Assembly: GCF_002994745.2 (NCBI RefSeq)
Contig: NC_037092.1
Span: 73,442,324-73,506,323 of the forward strand
Source of the DNA: Rosa chinensis
Lineage: Eukaryota; Streptophyta; Magnoliopsida; Rosales; Rosaceae
Reading direction: 5' to 3'
DNA: 64,000 bases
Shown: positions 40,146-51,726 of the stretch, piece after piece
How the letters are laid out: the number at the start of each line of letters is the position of its first letter
How positions within the stretch are numbered: the stretch's first letter is position 1
Program-made: the position numbers and the translations under genes
The notes under the pieces: model-generated
The model's database searches: none
Told to the model about the DNA's origin: nothing
The model's input: only the letters and a program-made list of their open reading frames with translations

Positions 40146-40275
40146 TTTTTTTTTTTTTGTCGAATGAGAGAGGAAAATTACCCCCAAATTTATTAATAAA
40201 AGAAGAAAGAAGAAAGACTAACTAGATAGGGGGGGACATGAACCTAACCCCTCCAGTAAGAAAGTTGAAACCTTG
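40146..40275 (-). mobile_element. 3' end fragment of a LINE, minus strand
   Basis: A poly-T run at 40146-40158 followed by the reverse complement of the LINE tail seen at 46030-46155 (shared words include 'ggttaggttcatgtcccccc' and 'cttttattaataaatttggg' on the coding strand). Only the extreme 3' end is present, as in a strongly 5'-truncated insertion. Confidence 0.7.
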
Positions 40276-41281
40276 AAGCTAATACTATTCATGGATTTAT
40301 TAGCCATGTTCGGCCTTTGTTATCTGCTATTATTTGTGCAAATTCAGCATGCAAACTGGACAATATAATGGTCGAATGGAAACTTCTGTTAACTAAAGCC
40401 TCTTAACTCCACTCGGATGTTAAATTCCGCCCTACTTAAACACAAAACCAAAGAGCGATAGAGTATGCAGAATTAAGTGTTCATAAAATAGGCGGAGCTT
40501 GCTTGATATGACACTGTGATCCTGAATCATTGTGGAGAACTGGAGATTAATACCTGCAATTTCAGTATGAACATACAAACTAGTATTGCTTTTCAGCTAC
40601 CATGACCACTCTTTTCTAACCTTATTCTAGCTCAAGGGGTTTGAGAATCAAATGCTATGCCAATAAATAAAAATTTCATTTCGCCAGGAAATTCAGGTAT
40701 AGTTACACGCTCAGGAGAATCTGATCATGAAGCTACACATGAATTTTTGTCCAATGATAAATAAAGTATAGATAGCTGCATTACCAAGTGGTAGCGCTCC
40801 TTTTCCATATTCTCCTTCTGTTGATAAGCCATGAGAAAACTAAACAATATGGTTTCTAGATCACCTAATGAGTAACAATTTAACTCCAGGTATAACTAGT
40901 AATTTAAATCACAGTGACATTTCAAAAAAAGAAAAAGTGGAATGTGAAGATCTAACCTTTTTTTGGATGAAATTTCCCAAGAAATGATTAGAGGTTCAGC
41001 TGATAGCAAAACAAGTTGAAGAAGAACAAGACCATGAGTCCGGAAAGGTCCGTCTATGTCATGGGGTAGCTTTTTGAGCTTTTCAAAAGGGAAGAAGTGG
41101 CTTTTCTTTCTGGGTCTACAAAAAAGCTACTCTTTTTTTTTTTGGTCTGGAAAAAAAAAAAACAACTACTTAACGAACAAGAAACGAGCGGCATTGTAGA
41201 TTCTGATTTCTGTGAAAACCTAGGACTCTGGTTATTGTTTGGGTTAGGTACTTAAGGGAGAGTAATGAAGTAGTTAGTACG
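40276..41281. other. Intergenic DNA
   Basis: No gene could be supported. A short minus-strand reading at ~40780-40840 gives ENMEKERYHLVMQLSI, which could be a decayed exon, but has no start or neighbours. Confidence 0.35.
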
Positions 41282-41560
41282 CAGTAGATAATCGAAACAG
41301 GTAATGAACTGGGTTCAAAAGCTTGGCCCAAAGTCCAAACTACAGGGTACCAAAAGTTGTAATTGGGCCATAGAATTTAGGCTGCAGATATAGAACTCAC
41401 CCGGCTCTTTGTTGGAACAGCAGCATATCCTAGTTTTTTTTTTTTCCAAATTCTCAACCAAATCCAAAATCTATTGGCTAAGATATAAGGGCAAATAAAA
41501 TATTCAAGATGATTCAACAATTGATTTATATTTTTCTCTCCCTTTTCTCTTTCCTGTCAT
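41282..41560. repeat. Duplicated segment, copy B (empty MULE site)
   Basis: This is the partner of 37425-37719 plus 39174-39220. At 41488-41500 it reads ATATAAGGGCAAATAAAATA where copy A has ATATAAAGACAAA, then the MULE, then AAAGACAAAATAAAACA. It therefore shows the pre-insertion arrangement. It lies directly upstream of the Lhcb1 promoter region. Confidence 0.75.
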
Positions 41561-41762
41561 TGAAGGGAGACTAGTGGAGCATATGAAGCCAACTGGAAAT
41601 GAAGCAAGTCAGTCCTCTCATATTGCACAGAGTACTACTGGCTGGAAATGAAAGCATAGAAAACCCAAAACTCATTATCTAGTGAATCTGCGAAGCCAAC
41701 TGGCATGGATATGATGAGATTAAGGAAGGAGATCCATTGAGAAAATCTTTAAACTTCATTTT

Positions 41763-41829
41763 CTCCAATGAGAAAATAGATGAAGATCTGAGAAAGATAA
41801 TGACCCCTTTACCAAACCTCTATATATAC
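41763..41829 (+). promoter_or_regulatory. Core promoter of the Lhcb1-type gene
   Basis: CTCCAATGAG at about 41763 (CCAAT-type word), AAAGATAATG at about 41794 (GATA/I-box word known from light-regulated promoters) and CTCTATATATACC at about 41817 (TATA box) lie in order, 90-155 bases before the start codon. The layout suits a light-regulated Lhcb promoter. It looks undamaged although the gene is broken. Confidence 0.6.
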
Positions 41830-41917
41830 CCACCAACATTTTCCTAAACACAAACAAGAAGCCTTCAGCACTTGTCTATCAGATAAAAACACTCACTACA
41901 GTTTCATTTTCTCTCAA

Positions 41918-42632
<715 letters not shown>

Positions 42633-42944
42633 GGTTGACTACTTAAGAGAGACACAAATTGTACAATTTGTTGTGATATTAATGAAGATTAATGCAGATG
42701 TAAACTTGGCAAGCTATATAAAGCGTGCATTACAAATTTAGCATATTGACAAACCTGTTCCTCCTCCACACTAGCCTAAATGCAGCACTAGGCTTAGGCT
42801 ACAAGTAAACCAAAGGCAACTTTCAATGGAGGCCATAGCTCAAGAACATAAGAAAATGCAAAGCACACTACATATTCATCTCGGAGATTCCGGTCTGTAG
42901 AAACCTAAGCATCATCCTTGTGTAATCAGATAATGAAAATCTCT
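42633..42944. other. 3' flank of the Lhcb1-type gene
   Basis: Probably the 3' untranslated region and spacer. 'ttgtgatattaatgaagatt' near 42670 may serve as a polyadenylation region. No gene was seen. Confidence 0.4.
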
Positions 42945-43520
42945 TTACTGTTCTTTCTTAGGCTGCCTTATAAAAACATCAGTTAAAGCAGAATCACCAG
43001 CAATAGATGCCACTAGTAGACGCAAAACCCACGACAAGCTAATAACAGGAGATATAGGCCTTATAATCAGCTTTTTGGTTACTGTGAGAACTTCTATCAT
43101 TCACCAATTTGAGATGGCATGTGTACATCACCTTAGAAGGGATGAGGGTTTTATCAGTAAGCAGCATCTCCTCTACACCATTAGGACGACAATAAGCATA
43201 AGGCCTCGGAGCCCTCCTTAATTCCCGAAATATGGTTCTTGTAGGAAAGCCATGCAGGACAAAATTTGGGACTCAGTAGAATTTAATGTGGTCATTTGAC
43301 TTCTAGTATTGCTCATCATCAATATATTCATGGACACCCTACAACATACATCTTTCCATGAAAAATCGCATATGTTTTAATATGAATCCGAGTATCATGA
43401 AGAGTCAGGAAACTGAAGGGTAAATCAACAAAATCTTCCCCTGCTTCTGCAAAACAAACCATCTTCCTTGATTTGCTGACCACCATTTTAGCTTTATCAA
43501 AATTTCAAAAGGACTACACT
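42945..43520 (-). pseudogene. DUF674-family gene relic, copy 1
   Basis: The minus strand starts near 43488 with MVVSKSRKMVCFAEAGEDFV and continues DLPFSFLTL, the hallmark N-terminus of plant DUF674 proteins. After stops, SPKFCPAWLSYKNHISGIKE and LLTDKT follow, and the C-terminal words LRLLVASIAGDSALTDVF then PKKEQ end at a stop at 42945. In family members the end usually reads LLKASL...ALTDVF, so the assignment is firm. Several stops and frame changes make it non-functional. The biochemical role of DUF674 is not known. Confidence 0.75.
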
Positions 43521-43559
43521 ATAAGCAGCAGAAGAAAGTAATTTTGTTTAGTTACTGCA

Positions 43560-43720
43560 AATTCCGTAAACAAATAGAAATAAAAGTAAACGCTTGGATC
43601 AAGAATGAGCCATTTATGTTGATATGAGCAACTTGCAATGTTACCAATGCAGAAACTCCAATATTGAAATTCATAACAAACAAAAAAACAAGACATTACC
43701 TCTTGGTAAGTTCCTAAAAC
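43560..43720 (-). pseudogene. Probable DUF674 C-terminal exon remnant, copy 1
   Basis: The minus strand contains 'aatttcaatattggagttt', matching 'aattttcagtattggagtcg' in the clearer C-terminal exon at about 45375-45470. Little else survives. Confidence 0.35.
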
Positions 43721-43739
43721 AATGTTACCATAGTTTTTT

Positions 43740-44300
43740 GCTGCAATGTGCTATGAATCACTTAATTTATAGTAAGGAACATACAATGATCCGGAAATCT
43801 GATTGGTTGTATCTATACGAGCCAGAGAGTATGAAGTGTCACTCATGCATGGGGGCACAAAGAAGTGAAGAACACAGCAAAGATTTGGTTTCTAAAAGTA
43901 AATCTTTTCAAGTGAATTTTTTTTTTCTTCCTTCACTTTTTGATTAGATGCCCACTTTTGTGTTCGACCATCTGGTTTGTTTAAATTTGGGGGTGTTCTC
44001 GAAAGTTTCAAAAGTCAGCTCATCTATTTATGCAAGATTATGAATTCGGTTGGGAACGTGGGTGTCTTCTTAGGTTTCCAAGAGAGATTGCAGCGTCTAA
44101 TTGCTGGGAAAAACTAACCACCTCGCACGCATTGTATATAATTAAAATGGATAGTGATGAAAGGCCAAACTGCCAAAGACATAGAAAAGAAAAATCAAAT
44201 TCAACAGAAAATACTGGACATTCAAGTGTTCGATCAACAAAGGTTAAATTGAGTCGACTGCCCGGTCAAAATTTGGTACTAGCTAGGTGGTTAAAGTAAA
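43740..44300. repeat. Diverged duplicated flank, copy 1
   Basis: Matches 45690-45865 plus 46161-46430: shared words include 'ccagagagta', 'gtgtcactcatgcatg', 'gatttggtttct', 'ggtttccaag' and 'taattaaaatgga'. The LINE at 45866-46160 is absent here, so this copy shows the empty site. Confidence 0.65.
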
Positions 44301-44728
44301 TCAAACATATATAACAGCCGAATCCTTGGTCAAATATTACCAAGTAAACAAGGTTATTTAAGGATTAGTAGACTGTAGAATACACATTTGAACTGCATAC
44401 ACCACAACCGTGATTCCAAAGTGTGCATTTCCAATAAATATTTCCGAAACCGAACTTTATAAGGATCATTCTTACAGCACACATCACCCACAAAATGCAG
44501 GGTCAAAGTAGTTTTACAAAAGAAAAAAAATTAAAAGAAGAGCTATGCTTTACTGATTTTTGGTGAAGTAGGGGGCAAAAAAAAAAAAAAAACACCATTT
44601 TCCACTGCGGGTAGTCAACATTCCTAGCTAGTCCTGGAATCCATGTACCTTCATATCAGTAAGAACAGACAGTCGCAAGATTGGATATATGGGCCTTACA
44701 TCCAAATTGTCAGATACTAAAAAATTGC
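44301..44728. other. Intergenic DNA between DUF674 relics
   Basis: No gene was recognised. It contains a 15-base A run near 44577-44592. Confidence 0.4.
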
Positions 44729-45142
44729 TCATTCTTTTAAAATTCCCCCAACTATCTTCATCAACATGGGATCTGAAACCAAAAATCTAACTTCAAGTGC
44801 CTCCAAGGGCAGGTTGGACGGGATAGTGGATCTATCAGCATTCAACATACGATCAGAAAACCTAGAGCACACGGCCTCCTCAATTCCTAAAAGATTGTTC
44901 TCATAGCTGAAAGCAGGAACAAGTTTGGGATTGCACAGCAAGTTTGCTCATTAAATCCAGGACACCCTTGCACAACTGATCAACGCATCCTTTCCAAGGG
45001 GAATCCAGCATCTGCTTTAATATAAACCCAAGTGGAGAAGAGTCAAGTAACAAAATCCTCTCGCGCTCACTTCTGCATAGCAAACCACATTCATTGATTT
45101 ACTCACTATGAGCTTGACAGAGACCGTTTCTCTTTTCCTCAT
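44729..45142 (-). pseudogene. DUF674-family gene relic, copy 2
   Basis: A start at 45142 gives MRKRETVSVKLIVSKSMNVV and CYAE, the usual DUF674 opening. A frame change then leads into ILLLDSSPLGFILKQ and GCVDQLCKGVLDLMSK, and a second into LLCNPKLVPAFSYENNLLG with a later RFLVSDPMLMKI. Two frameshifts separate the three pieces. The C-terminal half is not found downstream. Confidence 0.65.
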
Positions 45143-45212
45143 TTATCGAGGCCCCCAACATTTGAGATTCAATACATTTTCCTGACTGAAATTCACACCA
45201 TCTAATTTAGTA

Positions 45213-45470
45213 CAGATTTAGGCTTCAGCGGAATTTCAGTGAAAGGCATTTTTGATACAAATGATCTCACAAGCAAATTCAAAACCTGGAAAATACTTTA
45301 ACATCAGAAACCATGCCATGTCACAGGTATAGTAGTAACAAAAAGTGTTGCATAATAAAAAAAAATTACCTGCTCGACTCCAATACTGAAAATTAGCTCC
45401 TCAGTGGTATTGCTATTCGTGGCTCCAACCTTGGTAAACAAGGAAATGATAGCTGCATTCAATGGTATCA
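45213..45470 (-). pseudogene. DUF674 C-terminal exons
   Basis: The minus strand reads LNAAIISLFTKVGATN and EELIFSIGVEQ, then a GT donor, a ~80-base intron and an AG acceptor, then VLNLLVRSFVSKMPFTEIPL and a stop at about 45213. The words match the end of DUF674 proteins. It lies just upstream of the next DUF674 start (45142), so the locus was once a tandem array. The N-terminal part of this member is missing. Confidence 0.6.
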
Positions 45471-45689
45471 CTTGTAAATCAACAGTAATTATAACCCTGG
45501 CTCACTGTTTTACAAACAAACCTCCACCTTGAGAATCGTCCACAGAAAGATAAAGTTTCCAGTTCATGGCTGATGAACAGGAAGGGCAAGGAACAAACAA
45601 AGTCTAATCACCGCTCAACTCTGAAATAGAGATGCAAACAAAGTTTAATCACCGCTCATCTTTGTTTGCTAGAATGTGCTCTGAGTAAC

Positions 45690-46430
45690 TCTCAACATAA
45701 AATGGTCCCAGAAATCTGATTGCTTGGGGATGATATCACCTGAAAGCAATTGGTTTTATGTATACAAGCCAGAGAGTACAAGTGTCACTCATGCATGATG
45801 GCTCAAAGAACACAGCAACGATTTGGTTTCTGAAAGCAAATCTAATCAAGTTTGAGTTTTATTCTCATATATTTCGGGAAGGGAATCAAGTTGCAGATGC
45901 TCTTGCAAACTTTGGTCTCACTTCAGATACTATGGTTTGGTGGGACTCGCCCCCAGATTTTGTTGCTTCTTTTTGCAATAGAGATTTTATGGAGCTTCCT
46001 AATTTTAACTTTCGGTAGTTTTTTGCTTGGTTGTTTGGTCAGATGTCTTTCAACTTTAGGGGTTAGGTTCATGTCCCCCCCCCCCTATCTAGTTAGTCTT
46101 TCTTCTTTCTTCTTTTATTAATAAATTTGGGGGGAATTTTCCTCTCTCATTCAAAAAAAAAATCAAGTTTGAGTTTTATTCTTCCCTTGGTGTTGAGAAG
46201 GGTACTTATTATGTGTTGGGTGGTCTCGAACATTTCAAAATTTTGCTCATCGATCTATGCGGAGGTTTCCAAGAAAAGCAAGCGACGCATGTGTTTAATT
46301 AAAATGGAGGGTACAGTTGTAAGGTCTCAAAGGCATAGAAAATAAAATCTACTTCAGGAGAAAATAAAATCTGCTTTAGATTCAATTGTCCCTACCTGGT
46401 TAGATTTGGTACTAGCTCCCAAGTAAATAA
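45690..46430. repeat. Diverged duplicated flank, copy 2, carrying a LINE
   Basis: Partner of 43740-44300. The pairing of flank and DUF674 relic in both copies shows that a block of roughly 2 kb was duplicated as a unit, with later divergence. Confidence 0.65.
45844..46182 (+). mobile_element. 5'-truncated LINE with 22-bp target duplication
   Basis: AATCAAGTTTGAGTTTTATT plus CT occurs at 45844-45865 and again at 46161-46182, the second directly after a poly-A run. The insert (45866-46160) begins inside the C-terminal RNase H region: HIFREGNQVADALANFGL and WWDSPPDF are typical LINE words. It ends with the 3' tail 'cttttattaataaatttggg'. The reading frame across 45866-46018 is open. Confidence 0.88.
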
Positions 46431-47112
46431 TGTTGAGTAAGCTAGTAAACAAAATTCAGTAAGGATTAGAAGGCTTGCACACACCACTCATGATACAGAA
46501 ACCAATGTATCACCAAAAGAGACAAGTAGAGATGCACAATCTATATTGATATGTAAGAATCTATATCACTGATGAATGAGGCTAGACAGCAAACAAGTAC
46601 ATGCTATCAGTTTCCAAACCAATCTTCTTGTACACCCAAAACACTATACAGCAAAACAGTGCATACTCTCACTTTCCAGAAGAGTACAGCAATATGGAGT
46701 TTCAATATAGACACTATAAGAGACTAACTACTATAGAATATAGGGTTTTCAAAAACTTCTTGCCCAATCAAAGAATTGAAACACCAACAGTACATATTCA
46801 GGTGGGTGTATTGTCTACAAAAAGTAAACCACTACGCAAAAGGACATTCAAGATGAAGAGTGAACTTATGGCAGGAGTGAGACCAGTAACAGCACCATAT
46901 TCAGGTATTGAGTATTTCCAATCAACAGTAGACCACTTTCGGCAGCCTTCCAAGTGAAAGCCAACCAAGGCCTTGGCACATTCCCTGTTGTATGATAAAA
47001 AAAACACAACTCAAATTAGCCAACTGTCATAGTTAAGTACATATAGACTGATATTCAAGTAGGTAACATGGTATATACATTGCAGAAACGCATTAAATCT
47101 AAACTGAACCTT
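46431..47112 (-). other. Downstream region of the unknown minus-strand gene
   Basis: Possibly 3' untranslated sequence. A 69-codon minus-strand frame at 46798-47007 (RECAKALVGFHLEGCRKW) has protein-like composition and could be another exon, but I found no supported splice connection. The overlapping plus-strand frame at 46601-46957 is a shadow. Confidence 0.3.
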
Positions 47113-49566
47113 TTAGCTATGGAAATGGATCGTTGAACGGCCACTCTCCAGAAATCTCGAAATTTGCGCGACACCACATAGCATGATGACTTGTGACATG
47201 AGAGCATCAAGGAGTCCCCAGCTGGTCAATGGGTATGTCCTTGGTCGATCTCCAAGGACCCCTCGTGCGTAAAAAGCCTCATTAGGAACGGCTTCGACTT
47301 GCATTCCCTTCTGTGACTTCACCACTTCCTGCTCCGGTGCATCAACCAGAAGAGTCAGAATATGTTTGACAAAAGCCCTTAGCTTTACCTGCAAAGATAG
47401 AACTGAAATTGAAGAATAAAATTAATTTTTTTAAACATCCAAACAAGGGACTGATTCTTAGATTCGACGCTACAACAAACCTCCTCAGAGCATGGAGGCA
47501 GCAGTCCCAAGATGACATCTTGGGAGTCTGATGTGCTCATATTTTCCTATATTTTTATGCCTTTTAATCGTAGTATTTATGTTCAGTTCTCCTTATTTTG
47601 AGCCATTTATGTTAATTTAGTGTTTCTATAGGTTTGTCTATAAAGAGAAGAAAAGAAGCCAGTATGAGCTAAAATGATTGAAACATGCTTTGCAATCCTA
47701 AGTCACCAGAATCTGCCTGTGCAGAATGTCTAATTTCGCCGAATTACTGGGAGTCATCCAGATTGAATCAGACAATGAGCCTTATATGCATGGAAAGTAC
47801 GGATGTCTACCTTCTGTAGAATTTTATAAATCTTGATTTCAATACTTCTAGAGAAAGTTATGATTGTTTGAGTGAAGATAGGTCAGACAGGAAACCTGCT
47901 CGGGAATTTACAAACATTCGTGGAGAACTCAAGTTCCATGGCACAAGATCATCAATCCTAATGTTTCAAGGAAGTTAATTCAGATGAGGATTCAAGAATA
48001 CATGTATTCCTCCTTCTACAAAAGATATTTCACATGAAGAGGTCGTCTCGGGAGCACATTGAAGACGCCTAAGGAGCGGAGACGACTCACCCATCTTCCC
48101 CTTCTTTTCCCTTTCCATTCTTTTTATGTTTTTCCTATGTTTTATTTAGTTTTATTTTTCTAAACCTCTTTTCTAGGGCTAGGATGAGGCCCTAGCATGA
48201 TTGTTTACATGTTTGATATTCAATTGATGGGTTAATAGTTTCTTTTTGATAAATTCTTATTCTCTGTTTGAATTGTTGCTTATGTTAAAATTCTATTGAT
48301 TCACGACCTTTAGGGCTTTGCATCTAGTTATCAGAAGATGAATTTGAGGCGTACCTACAATATAATTCAAATTAGCTTTATGAGATAAATAATTGTGAAT
48401 TACATTATTGTTGTACCTGAAGTAATGGTTTGCATGATTCCCTTGTTTTCTAGAACGTAATGAGTCCTATATGTTAAATTTATGCCGTATCTGGATAGAC
48501 TGCATGTTGGGATATACAACCTCTGCCATTCCTGGAGAGAATCATACACTTAAGGAAAACTATGGTCTAAGTTTCGTACCTGAACTTAGATACAGGAATT
48601 GTTATCTAAAAGAAATGAAAGAATCCATTGGTTGGTTCAAAACGTAGATAAGATTGCTAGTGGTTGATTCCGACACCCTAGGCTCAGCATCATCACACTT
48701 TTAATCATTATAGACTCTTTTCAATTTCAATTTATTTAGATTTACTTTTTAAGTTTCTGTTTTCAAGTAATTTTTCCATTATCATAACTCTTTCAAAACC
48801 GTGAAAATCATAAGTCCTAGTTTGAGTCATTGTGTGTGTCTTAGTTGATTTGTGTTTCTTGTTTTGTGTGTTCTTTTAGTTTAGTTAAATTAGGTTTTCA
48901 TATTGTGAATTGAACTAATATCCTCGTGGGAACGACAACCCGTTTTCTTCCATTACTATACTACATCCACCATGTATACTTGCAGGAATTTCACCAAAGT
49001 CCTCAGCTGAGACATCATCATCTTGGGAGTCCTCAGCAGAGACATCATCATCTTGGGAGTCCTCATTCTCTCCAGTACTATCTTCAGATTGCACAGGAGA
49101 GAACAAACCTCTATGACCTGCAACAATAACAGTTGAACATTCTTACTAGTGAATAAAGAAGTATCAAATAAGAACATATACATATGAAAATCACTGAAAC
49201 TGAAACAATGAGAGCAGAACATGAAGAATGGAAAAGAACAAATGATAAACAAATCTTTGGAAACCCAAAACACATCCTATGAACATGGGGGTAGCAGTTC
49301 CTTGAGGTCATCTGTAATCTAAATGTGTCGCAATCTAGATTCATAGAAATCTAAATAAATTAACAACATGGTCAACTAGAATTCCTAACTGTAAATCAAT
49401 TGATGTCACAAGCCAGAAAAATGTAATCAACACATAAATTGCAATTAGAACCCAAAAAATTGAACCACTAACCTTTTTTTTTTTTTTCACAAGAAGATGT
49501 GGCGGCAGTTGATGAGGGAACAGATCCATCGTCAGAAGTTGAACCGGAAACAGATACGGCGTTCAT
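47113..49566 (-). pseudogene. Unknown three-exon gene interrupted by a solo LTR
   Basis: Exon 1 is 49473-49566, starting MNAVSVSGSTSDDGSVPSST and ending in a lysine run. Exon 2 starts at 49117 and ends at 47481. Exon 3 runs from 47388 to a stop at 47113. Splice sites are GT-AG and phases agree. Exon 2 encodes GHRGLFSPVQSED, then an acidic repeat SAEDSQDDDV (two 30-bp units plus a part), then ILGLLPPCSEE. It is split by an LTR at 47529-48996. Removing the LTR and one target duplication lets the frame run on. Exon 3 gives VKLRAFVKHILTLLVDAPEQ and GDRPRTYPLTSWGLLDALM. I do not recognise the family. The predicted product is about 180 residues, acidic in the middle and more hydrophobic near the end. 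Confidence 0.5.
47529..48996 (+). mobile_element. Solo LTR related to the gag-only element, inserted in an exon
   Basis: The 1468-bp block starts TGATGTGCTCATATTTTCCT and ends TTGCAGGAATTTCACCA. GAGTC precedes it (47524-47528) and AAGTC follows (48997-49001), a 5-bp duplication with one mismatch. It shares layout and words with the 15.8-kb LTR ('gaagaaaagaagc', 'aatctgcctgtgcag', 'cggatgtct', 'ttgcagga') but is clearly diverged, so it is a relative and not a copy. No internal region is left, which fits LTR-LTR recombination. Confidence 0.75.
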
Positions 49567-49860
49567 AACCTGCAAGATGCAAGATCGTGAAGAACAGTTA
49601 GACGCTAAATCGAACAACACGTACAAATGCAAGAACGCAAAGAAAACTCATAAACCCTAAGAAATTGAACCCAAGAAAATTGAACCACTAACCTCTTTTT
49701 TTCTTCACAAGAAGATTTGGCAGTAGTTGATGAGGGACCAGATCCATCGTTAGAAGTTGAACCGGAAACAGATACAGCGTTCATAACCTGAAAGATGCAA
49801 GATCGAGAAGAACAGTTAAACGCTAAATCGAACAACACGGATCTCGTAGAAAACTCATAA
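49455..49860 (-). repeat. Tandem duplication covering the first exon
   Basis: Two ~210-bp units lie at about 49455-49665 and 49666-49860. Each has the same start exon (MNAVSVSGSTS-D/N-DGS), a splice donor and 5' leader sequence. The upstream unit encodes SGPSSTTAKSSCEEKK, the downstream unit SVPSSTAATSSCEKKK. Confidence 0.75.
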
Positions 49861-49902
49861 ACCCTAAAAAATTGAATATCAAAGACACAACTCTAACCTG
49901 TT

Positions 49903-50526
49903 GAATGTTTATGTAAAATTTTGATTGCTTCTACTTTGTATTTGAAGAAAATACAATCAAAACCACAACTTGTTGATTTGATTAATTTACAGTAGAAAAT
50001 GAAGCATGAACGGATCAACTTAACTTAGCAAACTTGTGTACTTGAGTTTCTGAACTTGTTCTGCTTTTACATCAATTATCTCTTCTCTTATATAGGGTAC
50101 AAGATTAACCTATAAAATATTGAAGATAAAAGCATATTAAACTAGATTAAAAGAACTTTAGATACAAAATATATACATTAATTTTGAGTGGAGCAAACAG
50201 TAATGCAAATTGCTGTAAAATATCTTTCACCACAGCTAAGACTTTCACCGCAGCAAGTTTCACGACAGCAAACAGACTCAACCTTCACGAACAGACTTAG
50301 TTATTCCGCGAACTATTATTCGCGAACACTACTTCTTAGAGAGCTTCGACTTAGTTTTCCCCACAGTGACGTCATCTCGCGAACGTACTTTTAGCAAACA
50401 TTCACGGCGAATTTACTTCGCGAACTTTTCTCCGCAGTGACCTCATCTCGCAAACGCACTTTAGCGAACTTCGCGGATGAAGTAGGAAAGCATTAATTCT
50501 ATCATAACCTCGTTGTGGCTCGACAT
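49903..50526 (-). mobile_element. Possible solo LTR in the 5' leader, with CGCGAAC-rich end
   Basis: On the minus strand the block would start TGTCGAGCCACAACGAGG and end TTTTACATAAACA. TGTTGA occurs on both sides, which could be a target duplication but is one base off the usual layout. One end (50220-50480) is crowded with 'cgcgaac' and 'ttcgcg' words, unusually CpG-rich for the region. Confidence 0.35.
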
Positions 50527-51180
50527 TGTTGATTTTTCAGGTGAGGTGAGAAATATCGAATCGGAGTAGTGAGGGAGGACTGTAAAGGAGAGAGAAGAAA
50601 TGACAAGGGGAAAATGCGAGATTCAAGATTTCTGGGAAATTAACTAAGCCCAGTGTGTTTAGTTTATATAGATGCGCTGAAGCTTTGCGAATGGCCCGTC
50701 CCGTTTTAAGTTGGTATAATGCACAATACATGATGCAAAATGTATGGGTTGTTTTGTGTAAGGGATAAAAAGTAAAATGAAAGAATAAGAGATGAAAACT
50801 CATGTTCAACCCTAAATTGGTTAGTGCAAAATCAATGAAACAAAGATATCTGCATCTGGGTCTAGTTGATAGAAATCTTCTCCCCCTTGTACTAATGAGA
50901 TCAATAGTAAGGTATCCTCCCTGATTGAAGGATATCATCCACTTTGTGAATCTCATGTCTAGATGGATGGGAAATAGAGAAGATGGTTCTTTTCTTCTCT
51001 TCTCTTCTGAAAGATATAAAGACAATGAGAAGGGGGAAAGTGGGGGAGAGAGGGATGAAGAATTGCAGAATGCATTTGCAAGTGTGTGTGTGTGTATAGA
51101 ATGTATATATAGAATAGAATTAGCAAAGTACCCTTTTCTTTTCTTTTCTTTTTTCTTTTTTGAAATTGTTTCTAATGAGC
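50527..51180 (-). other. Upstream region of the unknown minus-strand gene
   Basis: Possibly the promoter and leader of the minus-strand gene. It has CT/TTTTC-rich tracts near 51131-51155 and a short GT run at 51083-51094. Open frames on both strands (50537-51025, 50925-51197) have no recognisable domains. Confidence 0.3.
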
Positions 51181-51726
51181 ATTTGTTGGGCCACTAAATT
51201 AATCAAGGCCCATCTGCAGTAAATTAAAAAAGGCCCATATGTAGTAAAGGGTTTCGGGTTCGGTCCAAAACCAAACTCGTCGCTTTTGTCGGTTTCGAAT
51301 GATCGGTAGTCAATCCGATAGAGGCCGGTCAGAAGAGTCTGATCGGTACTGTATAAGTTGGTAGTGGAGCTAGAATGTTATTTGTTGTTCATAAGCCATC
51401 CAGTTGTATGGTCATGTCGGGGTCATTATTTGGCCCTTTAGCCCTAAGCCCGCCTACCGCGGCCCTTTCTCAAATATGGTAGGATATAGGCCATGCAAAT
51501 GAAGTCAGGGTCGGCCTTTTAAGCCTACCCAATTAAGCTCAAATAATTTTATATTTTTTAAATATGTTTCTATTTTTTCTATAACATACAACTTATCTCT
51601 TTCTTTGTAGTTGATTTCATAAGCTTATTTTCTTTAATTTTTATTTTCTTAGTTAAACAACAATTAATTTTGGGAGATTTAGAGAGATAGTTAATTGAAT
51701 ATAACCACCTTAACTAATATTTATAA
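51181..51726. other. Intergenic repeat-like DNA
   Basis: GC-richer words such as 'gggtcggccttttaagcc' near 51515 and 'ggcctgacccggcccggctc' near 52365 lie on opposite sides of the hairpin below. They resemble non-autonomous hAT ends, but termini were not resolved. Confidence 0.3.
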
